From the NCBI GenBank assembly GCA_030609245.1, contig JAUWCP010000055.1:1-11485 (forward strand): a DNA stretch of 11,485 nt. Reading direction: 5' to 3'. How positions within the stretch are numbered: the first letter of the stretch is position 1; the number at the start of each line of letters is the position of its first letter. The position numbers were made by a program, and so were the translations under genes. A model generated the notes under the pieces. It worked only from the letters and a program-made list of their open reading frames with translations. It did no database searches and was not told where the DNA came from. Shown here piece by piece: positions 1-7,952 of the stretch. The DNA comes from Hyphomicrobium sp. Its GTDB lineage: Bacteria > Pseudomonadota > Alphaproteobacteria > Rhizobiales > Hyphomicrobiaceae.

Positions 1-543
1 GCACGCTCCATGCATTGCCGCGTGGAAGGCCAATGTATCGGTGTCCTTTTGCGTGCGCCGCCGGTTGAGCACGGGTGTCAAGTCGGCGCCGCCGCCGAAC
101 CACCACTTCGAGGTGACGACCATGCGCGTATTCATGTGCACGGCCGGCACGTTGGGGTTTTGCGGGTGCGCGATGAGCGAGATGCCCGACGCCCAAAAGC
201 TCGGGTTTTCTTCGGCGCCGGGAATCTCTTTACGAAACTCCGTCGCGAATTCGCCGTGAACGGCTGAGGTGTGCACGCCCACCTTCTCAAAGACCCGGCC
301 TGTCATTTGGCTCATAAGGCCGCCGCCGCCCGGTGCGCCGGTGTGGTCCGTACGCTCCCAGGGTGTGCGCTCGAAGCGGCCCGGGGTCCTGTCGGAGAGC
401 GGCGCGTTTGCGGGCAGGTCGTCCTCAAGCTTTTCGAAGCCCGCGCAAATCTGATCGCGAAGCTCCTCAAACCACGTGCGCGCGGTTTCCTTCCGTTGCG
501 AAAGGTGAGGCCCCCCGCATGTCTTGTCGTGCAGTTGGTTCAT
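1..543 (-). CDS. hemF: Oxygen-dependent coproporphyrinogen III oxidase, N-terminal part (cut by window edge)
   Basis: This is the aerobic haem-biosynthesis enzyme that decarboxylates two propionates of coproporphyrinogen III to vinyl groups, giving protoporphyrinogen IX. It is a soluble homodimer that uses O2 and no metal or cofactor. The reverse strand gives 181 residues with no stop, running off the left edge. The family is usually about 290-310 residues, so roughly 60% is visible. Landmarks are [11 protein letters not shown] (23-33), the glycine-rich [11 protein letters not shown] (70-80), [11 protein letters not shown] (133-143), [11 protein letters not shown] (147-157), and [10 protein letters not shown] near the cut. 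The first 20 or so residues show no family pattern. The start is ATG at 543, with GAGG five bases upstream; it is the only in-frame ATG before the conserved region. It is transcribed away from the ABC exporter, so 544-733 is a divergent promoter region. The identification is firm. Confidence 0.96.
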   Translation of the reverse strand, partial: MNQLHDKTCGGPHLSQRKETARTWFEELRDQICAGFEKLEDDLPANAPLSDRTPGRFERTPWERTDHTGAPGGGGLMSQMTGRVFEKVGVHTSAVHGEFATEFRKEIPGAEENPSFWASGISLIAHPQNPNVPAVHMNTRMVVTSKWWFGGGADLTPVLNRRRTQKDTDTLAFHAAMHGAC

Positions 544-733
544 CCTTACCTCGCCGCCTCTTTTGTTGGCAGAATTCGTCCTATATATCGGGAGCGACAA
601 TGCCAAGGGGAGAAGCTGTCTCACCGTCGGCTCACAGTTTGTGGGCGGGACGCCGTTATGCTCGGTTAAGCCGCCGCTGGAGCCTGCGGGCCCGGGGCCT
701 CCCCAAGGTCTCCGCACGATTCTGGAGCCTCCA
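544..733. promoter_or_regulatory. Divergent intergenic region between hemF and the ABC exporter
   Basis: This 190-base stretch must hold the promoters for the leftward hemF and the rightward ABC exporter. An AT-rich patch (TTTTGTTGGCAGAATTC, then TATATAT at 582-588) stands out from the GC-rich surroundings and could supply a -10 element for either strand. I could not find a well-spaced -35 partner, so no specific promoter is claimed. The ABC reading frame stays open leftward to an ATG at 524, but that extension overlaps the hemF start and has no domain-like sequence. I see no convincing gene here. Confidence 0.4.
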
Positions 734-2599
734 ATGATCGCCCGCATTTTCCGCTGGCTCGAGACACGCAGCGCCTCTTTTCCCGCTGAGCCGCCGGGAA
801 TGCCGCCAGCGACGCTGTGGGGCTTCATCCTGCATTACACGCGCCCGTTTTGGCCGTTGATCGTTGCCTCCTCGACGCTTGCGACGGTTGTGGCGCTGAT
901 CGAGGTGTCGCTCTTCGGCTTCGTTGGCAATCTGGTCGATTGGATGACGCAGGCCGACCGCGCGACGTTTTGGTCGGACCACGGCCTGTTCCTGCTCTTC
1001 ATGAGCTTCGTCGTGCTCGTCGCCCTCCCCTTTTTGAAGTTCTTCTATGAGGCCGTGATCCACCAGGGGCTCATGGGCAACTTTACCATGCGCACGCGCT
1101 GGCAGGCGCACCGTTACGTGCTGCGCCAGTCCATGCAGTTCTTCCAGGACGACTACGCCGGCCGTGTCGCGGCCAAGGTGATGCAAACCTCGGTCGCGGT
1201 GCGCGAGGTGGTGATGATCATCGCCGAGGTGCTGCTATACGTGGCGATCTATTTCATGGGCGCCGTCATTCTTTTTGCATCGAGCGATCTGCGGCTATCC
1301 GCGCCCATGCTTGGGTGGTTCGCCGGCTATGTGGGGGCCATGTACTACTTCGTGCCTCGCCTCCGGCGCATCTCGCACGAGCAGGCCGATGCGCGCTCGG
1401 TCATGACCGGACGCGTGGTCGACACGTATACGAATATCGGCACGGTCAAGATGTTCGCGCACGCCGACCGTGAGGATGCCTATGCCCAAGACAGCATGGG
1501 TCTGTTCTTGAATACCGTGCACCGGCAGATGCGCCTCGTGACGCTGTTGACGATCGTTTTGAATATGCTCAACGGGCTGCTGCTGTTCTCCGTCGCGGCG
1601 ATGTCTATTTGGCTCTGGTCGATCACCGCAATCACAATTGGAGCCATCGCGTTCTCCGTCGGTCTGGTCTTACGCCTGCAGGGCATGTCGCATTGGATCA
1701 TGTGGGAGGTCGCGAGCCTGTTTGAGAATATCGGCGTCGTACAGGATGGTCTGGAGACGATCGCGCGCGAGCGAGAGGTGGTGGATGCGCCAAATGCCAA
1801 GCCGCTGCACGTGACAAAGGGTGAGATTCGCTTCGAGAACATCCGCTTCAATTACGGCAAGGACCTGGAGACGGGGCGTGGCAGCGTTATCCCGGGTCTC
1901 ACATTGCGCATCGCGCCGGGCGAGAAGGTTGGGCTGGTCGGCCGCTCAGGTGCCGGCAAGTCGACGCTCGTGAGCTTGCTGTTGCGCTTCTATGATCTCG
2001 ACGGCGGGCGCATTCTGATCGACGGCCAGAATATCGCTGAAGTGACGCAAGACAGTTTGCGTGCCCAGATCGGTATGGTGACGCAGGACACCTCGCTGCT
2101 CCATCGCTCGGTCCTGGATAACATTCTTTATGGTCAGCCGCGGGCGAGCGGTGAAGACGCGATTGCCGCCGCGAAGAAGGCGGCGGCGCACGACTTCATC
2201 GGCGATTTAGAGGACTTCAAGGGCCGCACCGGTTACGAGGCGCACGTCGGTGAGCGCGGCGTGAAGCTGTCGGGAGGCCAGCGCCAGAGAGTTGCCATTG
2301 CCCGCGTGTTGCTGAAGGACGCGCCCATCCTCATCCTCGATGAGGCAACGAGCGCGCTCGACTCGGAGGTGGAGGCAGCGATCCAGGAGCAGCTGGTCAA
2401 TCTGATGAGCGGCAAGACCGTGATCGCGATCGCCCACCGTCTTTCGACCATTGCCGCCATGGACCGTCTGATCATCATGGAACAAGGCCGCATTGTCCAG
2501 GAGGGGCGTCATGCCGAATTGCTTCGCCGTGGCGGAATATATGCTGATCTGTGGGCACGGCAGTCAGGCGGCTTCCTGGCGCAGGATGCGGCCGAGTAA
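734..2599 (+). CDS. ABC exporter, fused membrane and ATPase domains (MsbA/ABCB type)
   Basis: This 621-residue inner-membrane transporter carries one transmembrane domain and one nucleotide-binding domain on a single chain, so it should act as a homodimer that exports a substrate using ATP. Hydrophobic helices lie near residues 39-62, 84-105, 160-182, 194-209, 268-292 and 297-315. The ATPase half shows Walker [10 protein letters not shown] (403-411), the Q-loop glutamine at 451, signature LSGGQ (512-516), Walker B ILILDE (532-537, catalytic Glu537), the D-loop SALD and the switch His568. The ATG at 734 is chosen because GGAG sits six bases upstream and the protein then begins just before the first helix; the frame is open back to 524. 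The substrate cannot be read from the sequence. Neighbours are hemF (divergent) and petABC (downstream, same strand, 385-base gap), which hints at a link to haem or respiration but does not show one. A lipid or drug exporter is equally possible. Confidence 0.93.
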   Translation: MIARIFRWLETRSASFPAEPPGMPPATLWGFILHYTRPFWPLIVASSTLATVVALIEVSLFGFVGNLVDWMTQADRATFWSDHGLFLLFMSFVVLVALPFLKFFYEAVIHQGLMGNFTMRTRWQAHRYVLRQSMQFFQDDYAGRVAAKVMQTSVAVREVVMIIAEVLLYVAIYFMGAVILFASSDLRLSAPMLGWFAGYVGAMYYFVPRLRRISHEQADARSVMTGRVVDTYTNIGTVKMFAHADREDAYAQDSMGLFLNTVHRQMRLVTLLTIVLNMLNGLLLFSVAAMSIWLWSITAITIGAIAFSVGLVLRLQGMSHWIMWEVASLFENIGVVQDGLETIAREREVVDAPNAKPLHVTKGEIRFENIRFNYGKDLETGRGSVIPGLTLRIAPGEKVGLVGRSGAGKSTLVSLLLRFYDLDGGRILIDGQNIAEVTQDSLRAQIGMVTQDTSLLHRSVLDNILYGQPRASGEDAIAAAKKAAAHDFIGDLEDFKGRTGYEAHVGERGVKLSGGQRQRVAIARVLLKDAPILILDEATSALDSEVEAAIQEQLVNLMSGKTVIAIAHRLSTIAAMDRLIIMEQGRIVQEGRHAELLRRGGIYADLWARQSGGFLAQDAAE

Positions 2600-2681
2600 C
2601 ATCGGCGTGGGGCTGGACGGCGGTGTCCGCGCGATCCAAACTACCGAGCAATGATCTGATCGATTTGAAATCTTCAGCGAG

Positions 2682-2711
2682 GGCCGCGACGTAAGACCAA
2701 ACGTCGCGGTC
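2682..2711 (+). terminator. Hairpin 82 bases after the ABC exporter stop, possible terminator
   Basis: The arms CCGCGACGT (2684-2692) and ACGTCGCGG (2701-2709) are perfect reverse complements around the eight-base loop AAGACCAA. One G-T and one G-C pair extend the stem to 11 pairs (2682-2692 with 2701-2711). What follows is CAACTTATTCC, only mildly T-rich, so it is not a textbook intrinsic terminator. It could end the ABC transcript, or it could be an operator or structured part of the petA leader. The stem itself is seen directly; the role is inferred. Confidence 0.45.
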
Positions 2712-2907
2712 AACTTATTCCATGCGCGCGGAGCAACTGTGTCGCCTGCAAAATGCCATGCGCCAAATTGCCCCCGCACATATGATCGCCAAGGGTTGAG
2801 GGACGCCGTGAAGAGTGCCAAAAAGCCCATGCTGATTTGCCTCTTCCCATAGGCCATTCGAGCTTCGCATCTAAAGGCTTGGGCACTGGGATATGGGCTG
2901 CGAGTGC

Positions 2908-2931
2908 CGGCAGGCCTCGGGCAGCCTGTCG
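2908..2931 (+). other. Hairpin in the petA leader
   Basis: CGGCAGGC (2908-2915) can pair with GCCTGTCG (2924-2931) over eight positions, one of them G-T, enclosing CTCGGGCA. The hairpin lies 53 bases before the petA start codon. In GC-rich DNA a stem of this size can occur by chance. It is listed because it falls in the long untranslated stretch before petA. Confidence 0.25.
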
Positions 2932-2984
2932 ACGAAGTTAAATGTGGCGCTTCTTCTGCCAAGCGATCATGACCGGAGGCACTC

Positions 2985-3557
2985 GTGGCAATTGATGCCG
3001 AAGAACCCGATCGCAGGGATTTCCTTACTCTCGCGGCCGGCACGTTCGTCGCCGTCGGCGGCGCGATATCGCTCTGGCCGTTTATCGACCAGATGAATAT
3101 TGACGCCGGCGCTCAGTCATTGGCCTCAATCGAGGTCGACATCGCTCCAGTCGTTGTGGGCCAGGCGATCACGGTCATGTGGCGCAACAAGCCGGTTTTC
3201 ATTCGCCACCGCACAAAAGAGGAAATCGAGAAGGCGCTTGCGGTCGACGTCAAAGACCTGCCGGACGATATCGCGCGCAACGAGGGCCTACCTGCCTCGG
3301 CGCTGGCGACAGACGAAAACCGCACAAAGCCCGGGCACGAGAACTGGCTCATCATGGTCGGGATCTGTACCCACCTCGGCTGCATCCCGACGGGCCAGAC
3401 GTTGAGTGACAAGCGGGGTGACTTCGACGGCTGGTTCTGCCCCTGCCACGGCTCGCATTACGACACGGCCGGACGCATTCGCAAGGGCCCTGCACCGCGC
3501 AATCTGGAAGTGCCCATTTACGAGTTCATCACAAAGACAAAGATCAAGATCGGCTGA
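2985..3557 (+). CDS. petA: Ubiquinol-cytochrome c reductase, Rieske iron-sulfur subunit
   Basis: This is the [2Fe-2S] subunit of the bc1 complex. It takes an electron from ubiquinol at the periplasmic face and passes it to cytochrome c1. The 190-residue protein has a twin-arginine motif, DRRDFLTLAAG (9-19), followed by a hydrophobic segment (about 15-34). The motif marks folded export by Tat, with the segment kept as an N-terminal membrane anchor. Cluster box 1 is CTHLGC (128-133) and box 2 is CPCHGSH (152-158). By analogy with the bovine protein, Cys128, His130, Cys152 and His155 bind the cluster and Cys133-Cys154 form the disulfide. The start is GTG at 2985 with GGAGG five bases upstream; this is the only start that keeps the whole Tat motif behind a good ribosome binding site. 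It is the first gene of petABC, with 15 bases before petB. Identification is certain. Confidence 0.98.
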   Translation: MAIDAEEPDRRDFLTLAAGTFVAVGGAISLWPFIDQMNIDAGAQSLASIEVDIAPVVVGQAITVMWRNKPVFIRHRTKEEIEKALAVDVKDLPDDIARNEGLPASALATDENRTKPGHENWLIMVGICTHLGCIPTGQTLSDKRGDFDGWFCPCHGSHYDTAGRIRKGPAPRNLEVPIYEFITKTKIKIG

Positions 3558-3572
3558 GGAACGCGAGGCCCA

Positions 3573-4847
3573 ATGGCTGCTCACGAATCGACTTACGAGC
3601 CCAAGTCGCGATTTGGAAAGTGGATGGACGTGCGGCTGCCGATTGGCCGCCTCGTGCACGACCAGCTCGTCGACTTTCCGACGCCGCGCAATCTGAACTA
3701 CCTTTGGACGTTCGGCGGCATCCTCAGCTTCTTCCTGATGTTGCAGATCTTGACGGGCATCGTGCTCGCCATGCACTACCAGCCAAGCGCCGCTGATGCC
3801 TTCGATTCCATCGTCCGTATCGATCGCGACGTGAACTTCGGCTGGCTGTTGCGCCCCCTACATGCGGTAGGCGCGTCGATGTTCTTCCTCGCTGTCTACA
3901 TCCACATCTTCCGCGGTCTCTATTACGGCTCGTACAAGGCGCCGCGTGAGATCCTTTGGATCATCGGCGTTCTCATCTTCGTCGCGATGATGGCGGCGGC
4001 ATTTTTGGGCTACTCGCTCCCCTGGGGGCAGATGAGTTTCTGGGCTGTCACCGTCATCACCAATCTGTTTTCCTCCCTCGATGACGTGATCCCCGGGCTC
4101 GGTACGGCCGTCGTGCAATGGTTATGGGGCGGCTATTCGGTGAGCGGCGTCACGCTGAACCGCTTCTTTAGTTTGCACTATCTGCTCCCCTTCGTGATTG
4201 TCGGCCTCGTGGGCCTCCACATTTGGGCGCTGCACGTTGTGGGCCAGAACAATCCGACCGGCGTCGACATAAAGACGAAGTCTGATGCGGTCACCTTCTA
4301 CCCATACGCGACATCGAAGGACGCGGTGGGGATCTTTGGCTTCATGATCTTATTCCTCTGGTTCGTTTTCTTCCTGCCGGATTATCTTGGCCACGCCGAC
4401 AACTACATCCCCGCAGATCCTTTGGTAACCCCACCGCACATTGTGCCAGAGTGGTACTTCCTGCCCTACTACGCGATCTTGCGCGCAATTCCCTCGAAGC
4501 TGTTTGGCGTCATCGCCATATTCTCATCCATGGGCGTCTTGCTTTTCGTGCCGTGGCTCGACACGAGCCTGGTGCGCTCGACGAAGTACCGGCCGCTCTA
4601 TAAGTGGTTCTTCTGGCTGTTCGTGTTCTCGTGCCTGGCTCTTGGTTATCTCGGCTCCAAGCCGGCAGAAGGCGCTTACGTCTTCTGGGCGCGCGTCTTC
4701 ACGGTCTACTATTTCGCGCATTTCCTGATCGTGTTGCCGTTGATCGGTCTGATTGAGAGACCGAAAAGCGTGCCGGGCTCAATTACCGAGGATGTTCTGG
4801 GTCCCGCGGAAACAGCCGGTGCCGCAGCCGCTGGGAAAAAGGGCTGA
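3573..4847 (+). CDS. petB: Ubiquinol-cytochrome c reductase, cytochrome b subunit
   Basis: This is the membrane core of the bc1 complex. It holds haems bL and bH and both quinone sites, and it is separate from cytochrome c1 rather than fused to it as in Bradyrhizobium FbcH. The 424-residue length fits alphaproteobacterial cytochrome b. Likely haem ligands are His97 and His111 in the second main helix ([17 protein letters not shown]), with His202 and His216 in the fourth ([15 protein letters not shown]); 97/202 would hold bL and 111/216 bH. The Qo-site motif is PEWY (292-295). The protein ends in a short alanine-rich tail, [13 protein letters not shown] at 3573 follows GAGG, with 15 bases between the petA stop and this start; 13 bases separate its stop from petC. 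These gaps support one transcript and probably translational coupling. Confidence 0.98.
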   Translation: MAAHESTYEPKSRFGKWMDVRLPIGRLVHDQLVDFPTPRNLNYLWTFGGILSFFLMLQILTGIVLAMHYQPSAADAFDSIVRIDRDVNFGWLLRPLHAVGASMFFLAVYIHIFRGLYYGSYKAPREILWIIGVLIFVAMMAAAFLGYSLPWGQMSFWAVTVITNLFSSLDDVIPGLGTAVVQWLWGGYSVSGVTLNRFFSLHYLLPFVIVGLVGLHIWALHVVGQNNPTGVDIKTKSDAVTFYPYATSKDAVGIFGFMILFLWFVFFLPDYLGHADNYIPADPLVTPPHIVPEWYFLPYYAILRAIPSKLFGVIAIFSSMGVLLFVPWLDTSLVRSTKYRPLYKWFFWLFVFSCLALGYLGSKPAEGAYVFWARVFTVYYFAHFLIVLPLIGLIERPKSVPGSITEDVLGPAETAGAAAAGKKG

Positions 4848-4860
4848 GAGGGCACAACCC

Positions 4861-5745
4861 ATGAAAAGACTCGTGTCGAGGGGCGGATTTGCGGCGGTCA
4901 TGACGGCGGCAGTCGCGTTTGCCGCAACAGGACCAGTGCTCGCTGCAGACGAGCACGCTCCCCAACACGTTGAGCGTCTCGACTGGGCGTTCGCAGGCGT
5001 TGGCGGTCAGTATGACAGGGCGCAGCTCCAGCGCGGCTTCCAGGTTTTCCAACAGGTCTGCACGGCCTGCCATGGCCTCAAGTACGTCCGCTTCGGCAGT
5101 CTCGCCGAACCCGGCGGGCCTCAGTTCCCGCTCGAAGCGGTGAAGGCTCTCGCTGCGTCCTGGCCGTATGAGATTACGGATGGCCCGAACGACGAAGGCA
5201 AGATGATCGAGCGCCTGCCTGGTTTGGCCGACCCCATCGTTGGGCCCTACAAGAACGATAAGGAGGCGCGCTCGGTGCAGGGCGGGGCTCTGCCGCCTGA
5301 TCTGTCGCTAATCGTCAAGGCGCGCAAGGCGGAGAGCCATGCGCCCTGGTACACCCACTGGTTCTGGATGCTTGCGGACATCGCTACCGCGTACCAGGAA
5401 GGTGGTGCCGACTATCTCTACGCGCTGCTGACCGGCTATGAAGAAGCCCCGGCCAGCGTCGAAATGGCTGAAGGCATGTACTACAACGCTGCCTTTCCGG
5501 GGCATCAGTTGGCGATGTCGCCGCCGCTTTCGAAGGACTTCTTTATCGAGTATCAGCCGGATTCCGGCGCCACGGGCTCGCTCGACCAGAACGCGAAGGA
5601 CGTGACGGCCTTTCTCGCCTGGACGGCCGACCCAAGGCTCGATACCCGCAAGAGACTCGGTTGGCAGGTGCTGCTTTATCTCTTGATCACGACGCTGCTC
5701 CTTTACGCGGTCAAGAAGCGCATCTGGGCCCGGGTCAAGCACTAG
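4861..5745 (+). CDS. petC: Cytochrome c1
   Basis: This is the c-type haem subunit of the bc1 complex. It accepts electrons from the Rieske protein and passes them to a periplasmic or membrane cytochrome c. The 294-residue precursor has a Sec signal peptide (KR, then a hydrophobic stretch to PVLAAD, with cleavage near 28-30). The haem attachment motif is CTACH (67-71), with His71 as one axial ligand. Met219 in QLAMSPPL is the likely second ligand. A C-terminal anchor helix spans about 267-284 (VLLYLLITTLLLYAV), followed by the positive KKRIWARVKH. ATG at 4861 lies nine bases after GAGG. The frame is also open further upstream within petB, but a start there would place non-signal sequence before the signal peptide. 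It is the last gene of the operon. Confidence 0.97.
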   Translation: MKRLVSRGGFAAVMTAAVAFAATGPVLAADEHAPQHVERLDWAFAGVGGQYDRAQLQRGFQVFQQVCTACHGLKYVRFGSLAEPGGPQFPLEAVKALAASWPYEITDGPNDEGKMIERLPGLADPIVGPYKNDKEARSVQGGALPPDLSLIVKARKAESHAPWYTHWFWMLADIATAYQEGGADYLYALLTGYEEAPASVEMAEGMYYNAAFPGHQLAMSPPLSKDFFIEYQPDSGATGSLDQNAKDVTAFLAWTADPRLDTRKRLGWQVLLYLLITTLLLYAVKKRIWARVKH

Positions 5746-5809
5746 CAACGCGCGCTATGAGCTTCTTGCTTTTCGCTTCCCACGACTCGTGCGATATCGG
5801 TCGCGGCTC

Positions 5810-5829
5810 ACGCCTCTTACAAGAGGCGT
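5810..5829 (+). other. Hairpin between petC and mtnP
   Basis: ACGCCTCT (5810-5817) pairs perfectly with AGAGGCGT (5822-5829) around the tetraloop TACA. It starts 64 bases after the petC stop and has no T-run after it, so it is a poor intrinsic terminator. Its right arm overlaps the first unit of the 14-bp repeat. The ACGCCT half of the left arm could also pair with AGGCGT at 5838-5843 and 5852-5857, giving alternative folds in the mtnP leader. Confidence 0.45.
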
Positions 5830-5862
5830 CGAGGATAAGGCGTCGAGGATAAGGCGTCGAGG
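5825..5862 (+). repeat. 14-bp tandem repeat, 2.7 copies, upstream of mtnP
   Basis: The unit GGCGTCGAGGATAA occurs at 5825-5838 and 5839-5852 with no mismatch, and its first ten bases recur at 5853-5862. The array ends ten bases before the mtnP GTG. Its last GG begins the GGAGG (5862-5866) that serves as the ribosome binding site. Every unit contains GAGG, so the array is a ladder of Shine-Dalgarno-like sites, of which only the last is correctly spaced. Confidence 0.9.
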
Positions 5863-5871
5863 GAGGGCATA

Positions 5872-6744
5872 GTGACCAAGTCTGTTCTGGGGATCGTTGG
5901 CGGCAGCGGGTTTTACAATCTGCCAGGGATCGCAAACCCGCATTGGGAAAAGGTGTCGAGCCCTTGGGGTGAACCCTCCGATGAAATTCTTTTTGCCGAG
6001 CTCGATGGGCTGCCGCTCCGCTTTCTGCCACGCCATGGACGCGGTCATCTCTTGTCGCCCACGCACATTAATTTCCGCGCCAACATAGACGCTCTAAAAC
6101 GTGCGGGCGTTACCGATCTCGTCTCCATATCGGCCTGCGGCTCGCTGAAGGATCAGTACGCGCCTGGCCACTTCGTACTCGTCGACCAGTTCATCGACCG
6201 CACGTTCGCGCGCGAGAAGAGCTTTTTCGGCGAAGGGTGTGTCGCACACGTCTCGATGGCCCATCCTGTCAGTCCCCTTCTGGTTGAGGCGGTGGCGCAG
6301 GCGGCTCAAGCCGAAAGTATCGAAACGACGACAGGTGGCACCTACCTCGTCATGGAGGGGCCGCAGTTCTCGACGCGCGCCGAATCCTTCCTCTACCGCA
6401 GCTGGGGATGCGACGTGATCGGCATGACTAACATGCCCGAAGCCAAACTCGCGCGCGAAGCGGAGATTTGCTACGCGACGGTGGCGATGGTGACGGACTA
6501 CGACTGTTGGCACGACGAGCATGCACACGTCGATGTAGCGTCCATCATCGCCGTGATGAAGGACAACACCGAGAAGGCGCAACGCCTTGTCGACCGGCTG
6601 GCGAAGAATTTCCCGCGCGAGCACCCCGCCTGTTCCATAGGCTCAGACCGTGCGCTCGACGTAGCGATCATCACCCCGCCCGAGGCGCGTGATATTGCAA
6701 TCGTGCAAAAGCTCGACGCCGTCGCGGGGCGGGTGCTGGGCTAG
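5872..6744 (+). CDS. mtnP: S-methyl-5'-thioadenosine phosphorylase
   Basis: This cytosolic enzyme uses phosphate to split 5'-methylthioadenosine, a by-product of polyamine and related pathways, into adenine and 5-methylthioribose-1-phosphate. The 290-residue length fits the family. Motifs in order are GIVGGSGFY (7-15), RHGRGH (54-59), NFRANI (67-72), MEGPQFSTRAES (161-172), GMTNMPEAKLAREAE (184-198) and TDYDCWH (208-214). The TDYDCW form, with aspartates at 209 and 211, is typical of MTA phosphorylases; purine nucleoside phosphorylases acting on 6-oxopurines have Asn there. The start is GTG at 5872, with GGAGG five bases upstream. It lies 126 bases after petC and may or may not share its transcript. 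Functionally it belongs with apt, mtnA and the class II aldolase further right. Confidence 0.96.
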   Translation: MTKSVLGIVGGSGFYNLPGIANPHWEKVSSPWGEPSDEILFAELDGLPLRFLPRHGRGHLLSPTHINFRANIDALKRAGVTDLVSISACGSLKDQYAPGHFVLVDQFIDRTFAREKSFFGEGCVAHVSMAHPVSPLLVEAVAQAAQAESIETTTGGTYLVMEGPQFSTRAESFLYRSWGCDVIGMTNMPEAKLAREAEICYATVAMVTDYDCWHDEHAHVDVASIIAVMKDNTEKAQRLVDRLAKNFPREHPACSIGSDRALDVAIITPPEARDIAIVQKLDAVAGRVLG

Positions 6745-6951
6745 AGCCTGATGGCACTAACTAACGGCTTGGGGTCGCGCGATCTTGAGCGAGGCGCTGT
6801 TGCGTCCTAAGACCCGATTGCGGTGCTGTTTGAGTATTTCTTTGCGCCAAGTGTACGAGACGCTATGTGCTGCCTATAAAGATCCCGACGAAAGGCGATA
6901 GGATCACCTGCACCCCTCTCGGAATTTCCCATAAGAATTGCCGCACAACGT

Positions 6952-7908
6952 ATGCCTGAACAGGTTTCATCCGAAGCGCCGATCCGTCCATTCGATGCGC
7001 GCATGCTCGACGTGGGCCACGGTCATTGGCTCTACGTAGAGGAGGTGGGCACGCGAGGCGGCATCCCCGCACTGTTCCTGCACGGCGGACCCGGTGGCGG
7101 CGCCCAGCATACGCATCGCTCCTTGTTCGATACCAAGCGGGACCACGCGCTGTTGTTCGACCAGCGAGGCGCTGGGCGCAGCCATCCCTATCTGTCGGTC
7201 GAGGCCAACACGACGGACCACCTAATCGCGGACATCGAGTGCATCCGCGTTCACTTCGGCATCGAAAGGTGGTTGCTGGTCGGCGGGTCGTGGGGCTCGA
7301 CCTTAGCGCTCGCTTATGCGCAGCGGTTCCCTGAGCGCGTCACAGGTATCGTCCTGCGCGCCGTCTTTCTGGGGACAAAGGCGGAAACGCAGTGGGCATT
7401 TGTGGAGGGGCCGAGATTGTTTCGCCCTGAACTCTTCTCCGATTTTGTCAGCTTCCTTCCCGAGGACGAGCGCTCCGAGCCGTTGCAAGCGTATCTGCGC
7501 CGGCTTGCAGATCCGGATCCAGCCGTCCACGCTCCCGCGGCGCGCATGTGGAATGCCTATGAGCGGGCGCTGTCGACGCTGACACCACGCAATATCCGGC
7601 TCGATAGCCCGGTGGCCTCACAGGAACGGCTGCCACCGACGCCGTTCATCGAAGCGCATTACATCCGCAATGAATTCTTCCTCGCCCCCGGTCAGCTTTT
7701 GCGCGAGGCGACCCGGCTCAAGGGTATCCCCGGTGTCATCGTGCAAGGGCGTTACGATTTGCTATGCCCGCCCAAGAATGCCTACGCGCTCACACAAGTG
7801 TGGACCGACTGCCGGTTGCAGGTCTTGGAGAACGCCGGGCACTGTATGAGCGAGCCCGGAGTCGCAAAAGCGATGGCCGAAGCCGTGCGTGCGCTTGCCC
7901 GGAAATGA
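6952..7908 (+). CDS. pip: Prolyl iminopeptidase-like alpha/beta hydrolase (peptidase family S33)
   Basis: This enzyme family removes N-terminal proline from small peptides in the cytosol. The 318-residue length is typical. Motifs are the oxyanion-region HGGPGGG (44-50), DQRGAGRS (70-77), the nucleophile elbow GGSWGS with Ser113, the acid Asp269 in GRYDLLCP, and His297 in NAGHCMSEP. Glu204 (WNAYE) and Glu234 (IEAHYIRNEFF) match the two glutamates that bind the substrate amino group in Serratia prolyl aminopeptidase. WNAYE replaces the more usual WxxWE, a mild departure. ATG at 6952 has no clear Shine-Dalgarno; the next in-frame ATG is codon 18. A 207-base gap separates it from mtnP. The TATAAA at 6875-6880 could be a -10 element, but its -35 partner is weak. 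Other S33 hydrolases are possible, though the two glutamates favour prolyl iminopeptidase. Confidence 0.88.
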   Translation: MPEQVSSEAPIRPFDARMLDVGHGHWLYVEEVGTRGGIPALFLHGGPGGGAQHTHRSLFDTKRDHALLFDQRGAGRSHPYLSVEANTTDHLIADIECIRVHFGIERWLLVGGSWGSTLALAYAQRFPERVTGIVLRAVFLGTKAETQWAFVEGPRLFRPELFSDFVSFLPEDERSEPLQAYLRRLADPDPAVHAPAARMWNAYERALSTLTPRNIRLDSPVASQERLPPTPFIEAHYIRNEFFLAPGQLLREATRLKGIPGVIVQGRYDLLCPPKNAYALTQVWTDCRLQVLENAGHCMSEPGVAKAMAEAVRALARK

Positions 7909-7952
7909 TGACGGGCTTTATGGCAGGTGGGGCGTGCTTGGCACGATCCCGC

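Larger units (their letters stand above)
2600..2984. promoter_or_regulatory. Intergenic region and probable promoter/leader of petABC
   Basis: This 385-base gap follows the ABC exporter and precedes petA. It contains a strong hairpin at 2682-2711, a second at 2908-2931, the short palindrome GATTTGAAATC at 2662-2672, and a 37-codon open frame starting with GTG at 2739. No FNR/FixK-type box (TTGAT-N4-ATCAA) was found by eye. The size of the gap and the lack of a credible gene suggest that petABC has its own promoter here. A 159-codon frame on the minus strand (2564-3043) crosses the gap, but it looks like chance. Confidence 0.45.

Noticed and set aside
524..733. 70-codon N-terminal extension of the ABC exporter from ATG 524
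   Set aside because: It would overlap the hemF start, its sequence is not domain-like, and ATG 734 has GGAG at a good distance directly before the conserved protein.
2600..2984. FNR/FixK-type box upstream of petA
   Set aside because: Only loose half-sites such as TGATC and GATTTGAAATC are present; no TTGAT-N4-ATCAA match was found.
2564..3043. 159-codon open frame on the minus strand between the ABC exporter and petA
   Set aside because: It overlaps the ends of both flanking genes, is rich in Ser, Arg and Pro as chance frames in GC-rich DNA are, and shows no domain or good ribosome binding site.
7909..7952. Intrinsic terminator between the convergent prolyl iminopeptidase and membrane protein genes
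   Set aside because: CGTGC-TTG-GCACG gives only a five-pair stem and no T-run on either strand.
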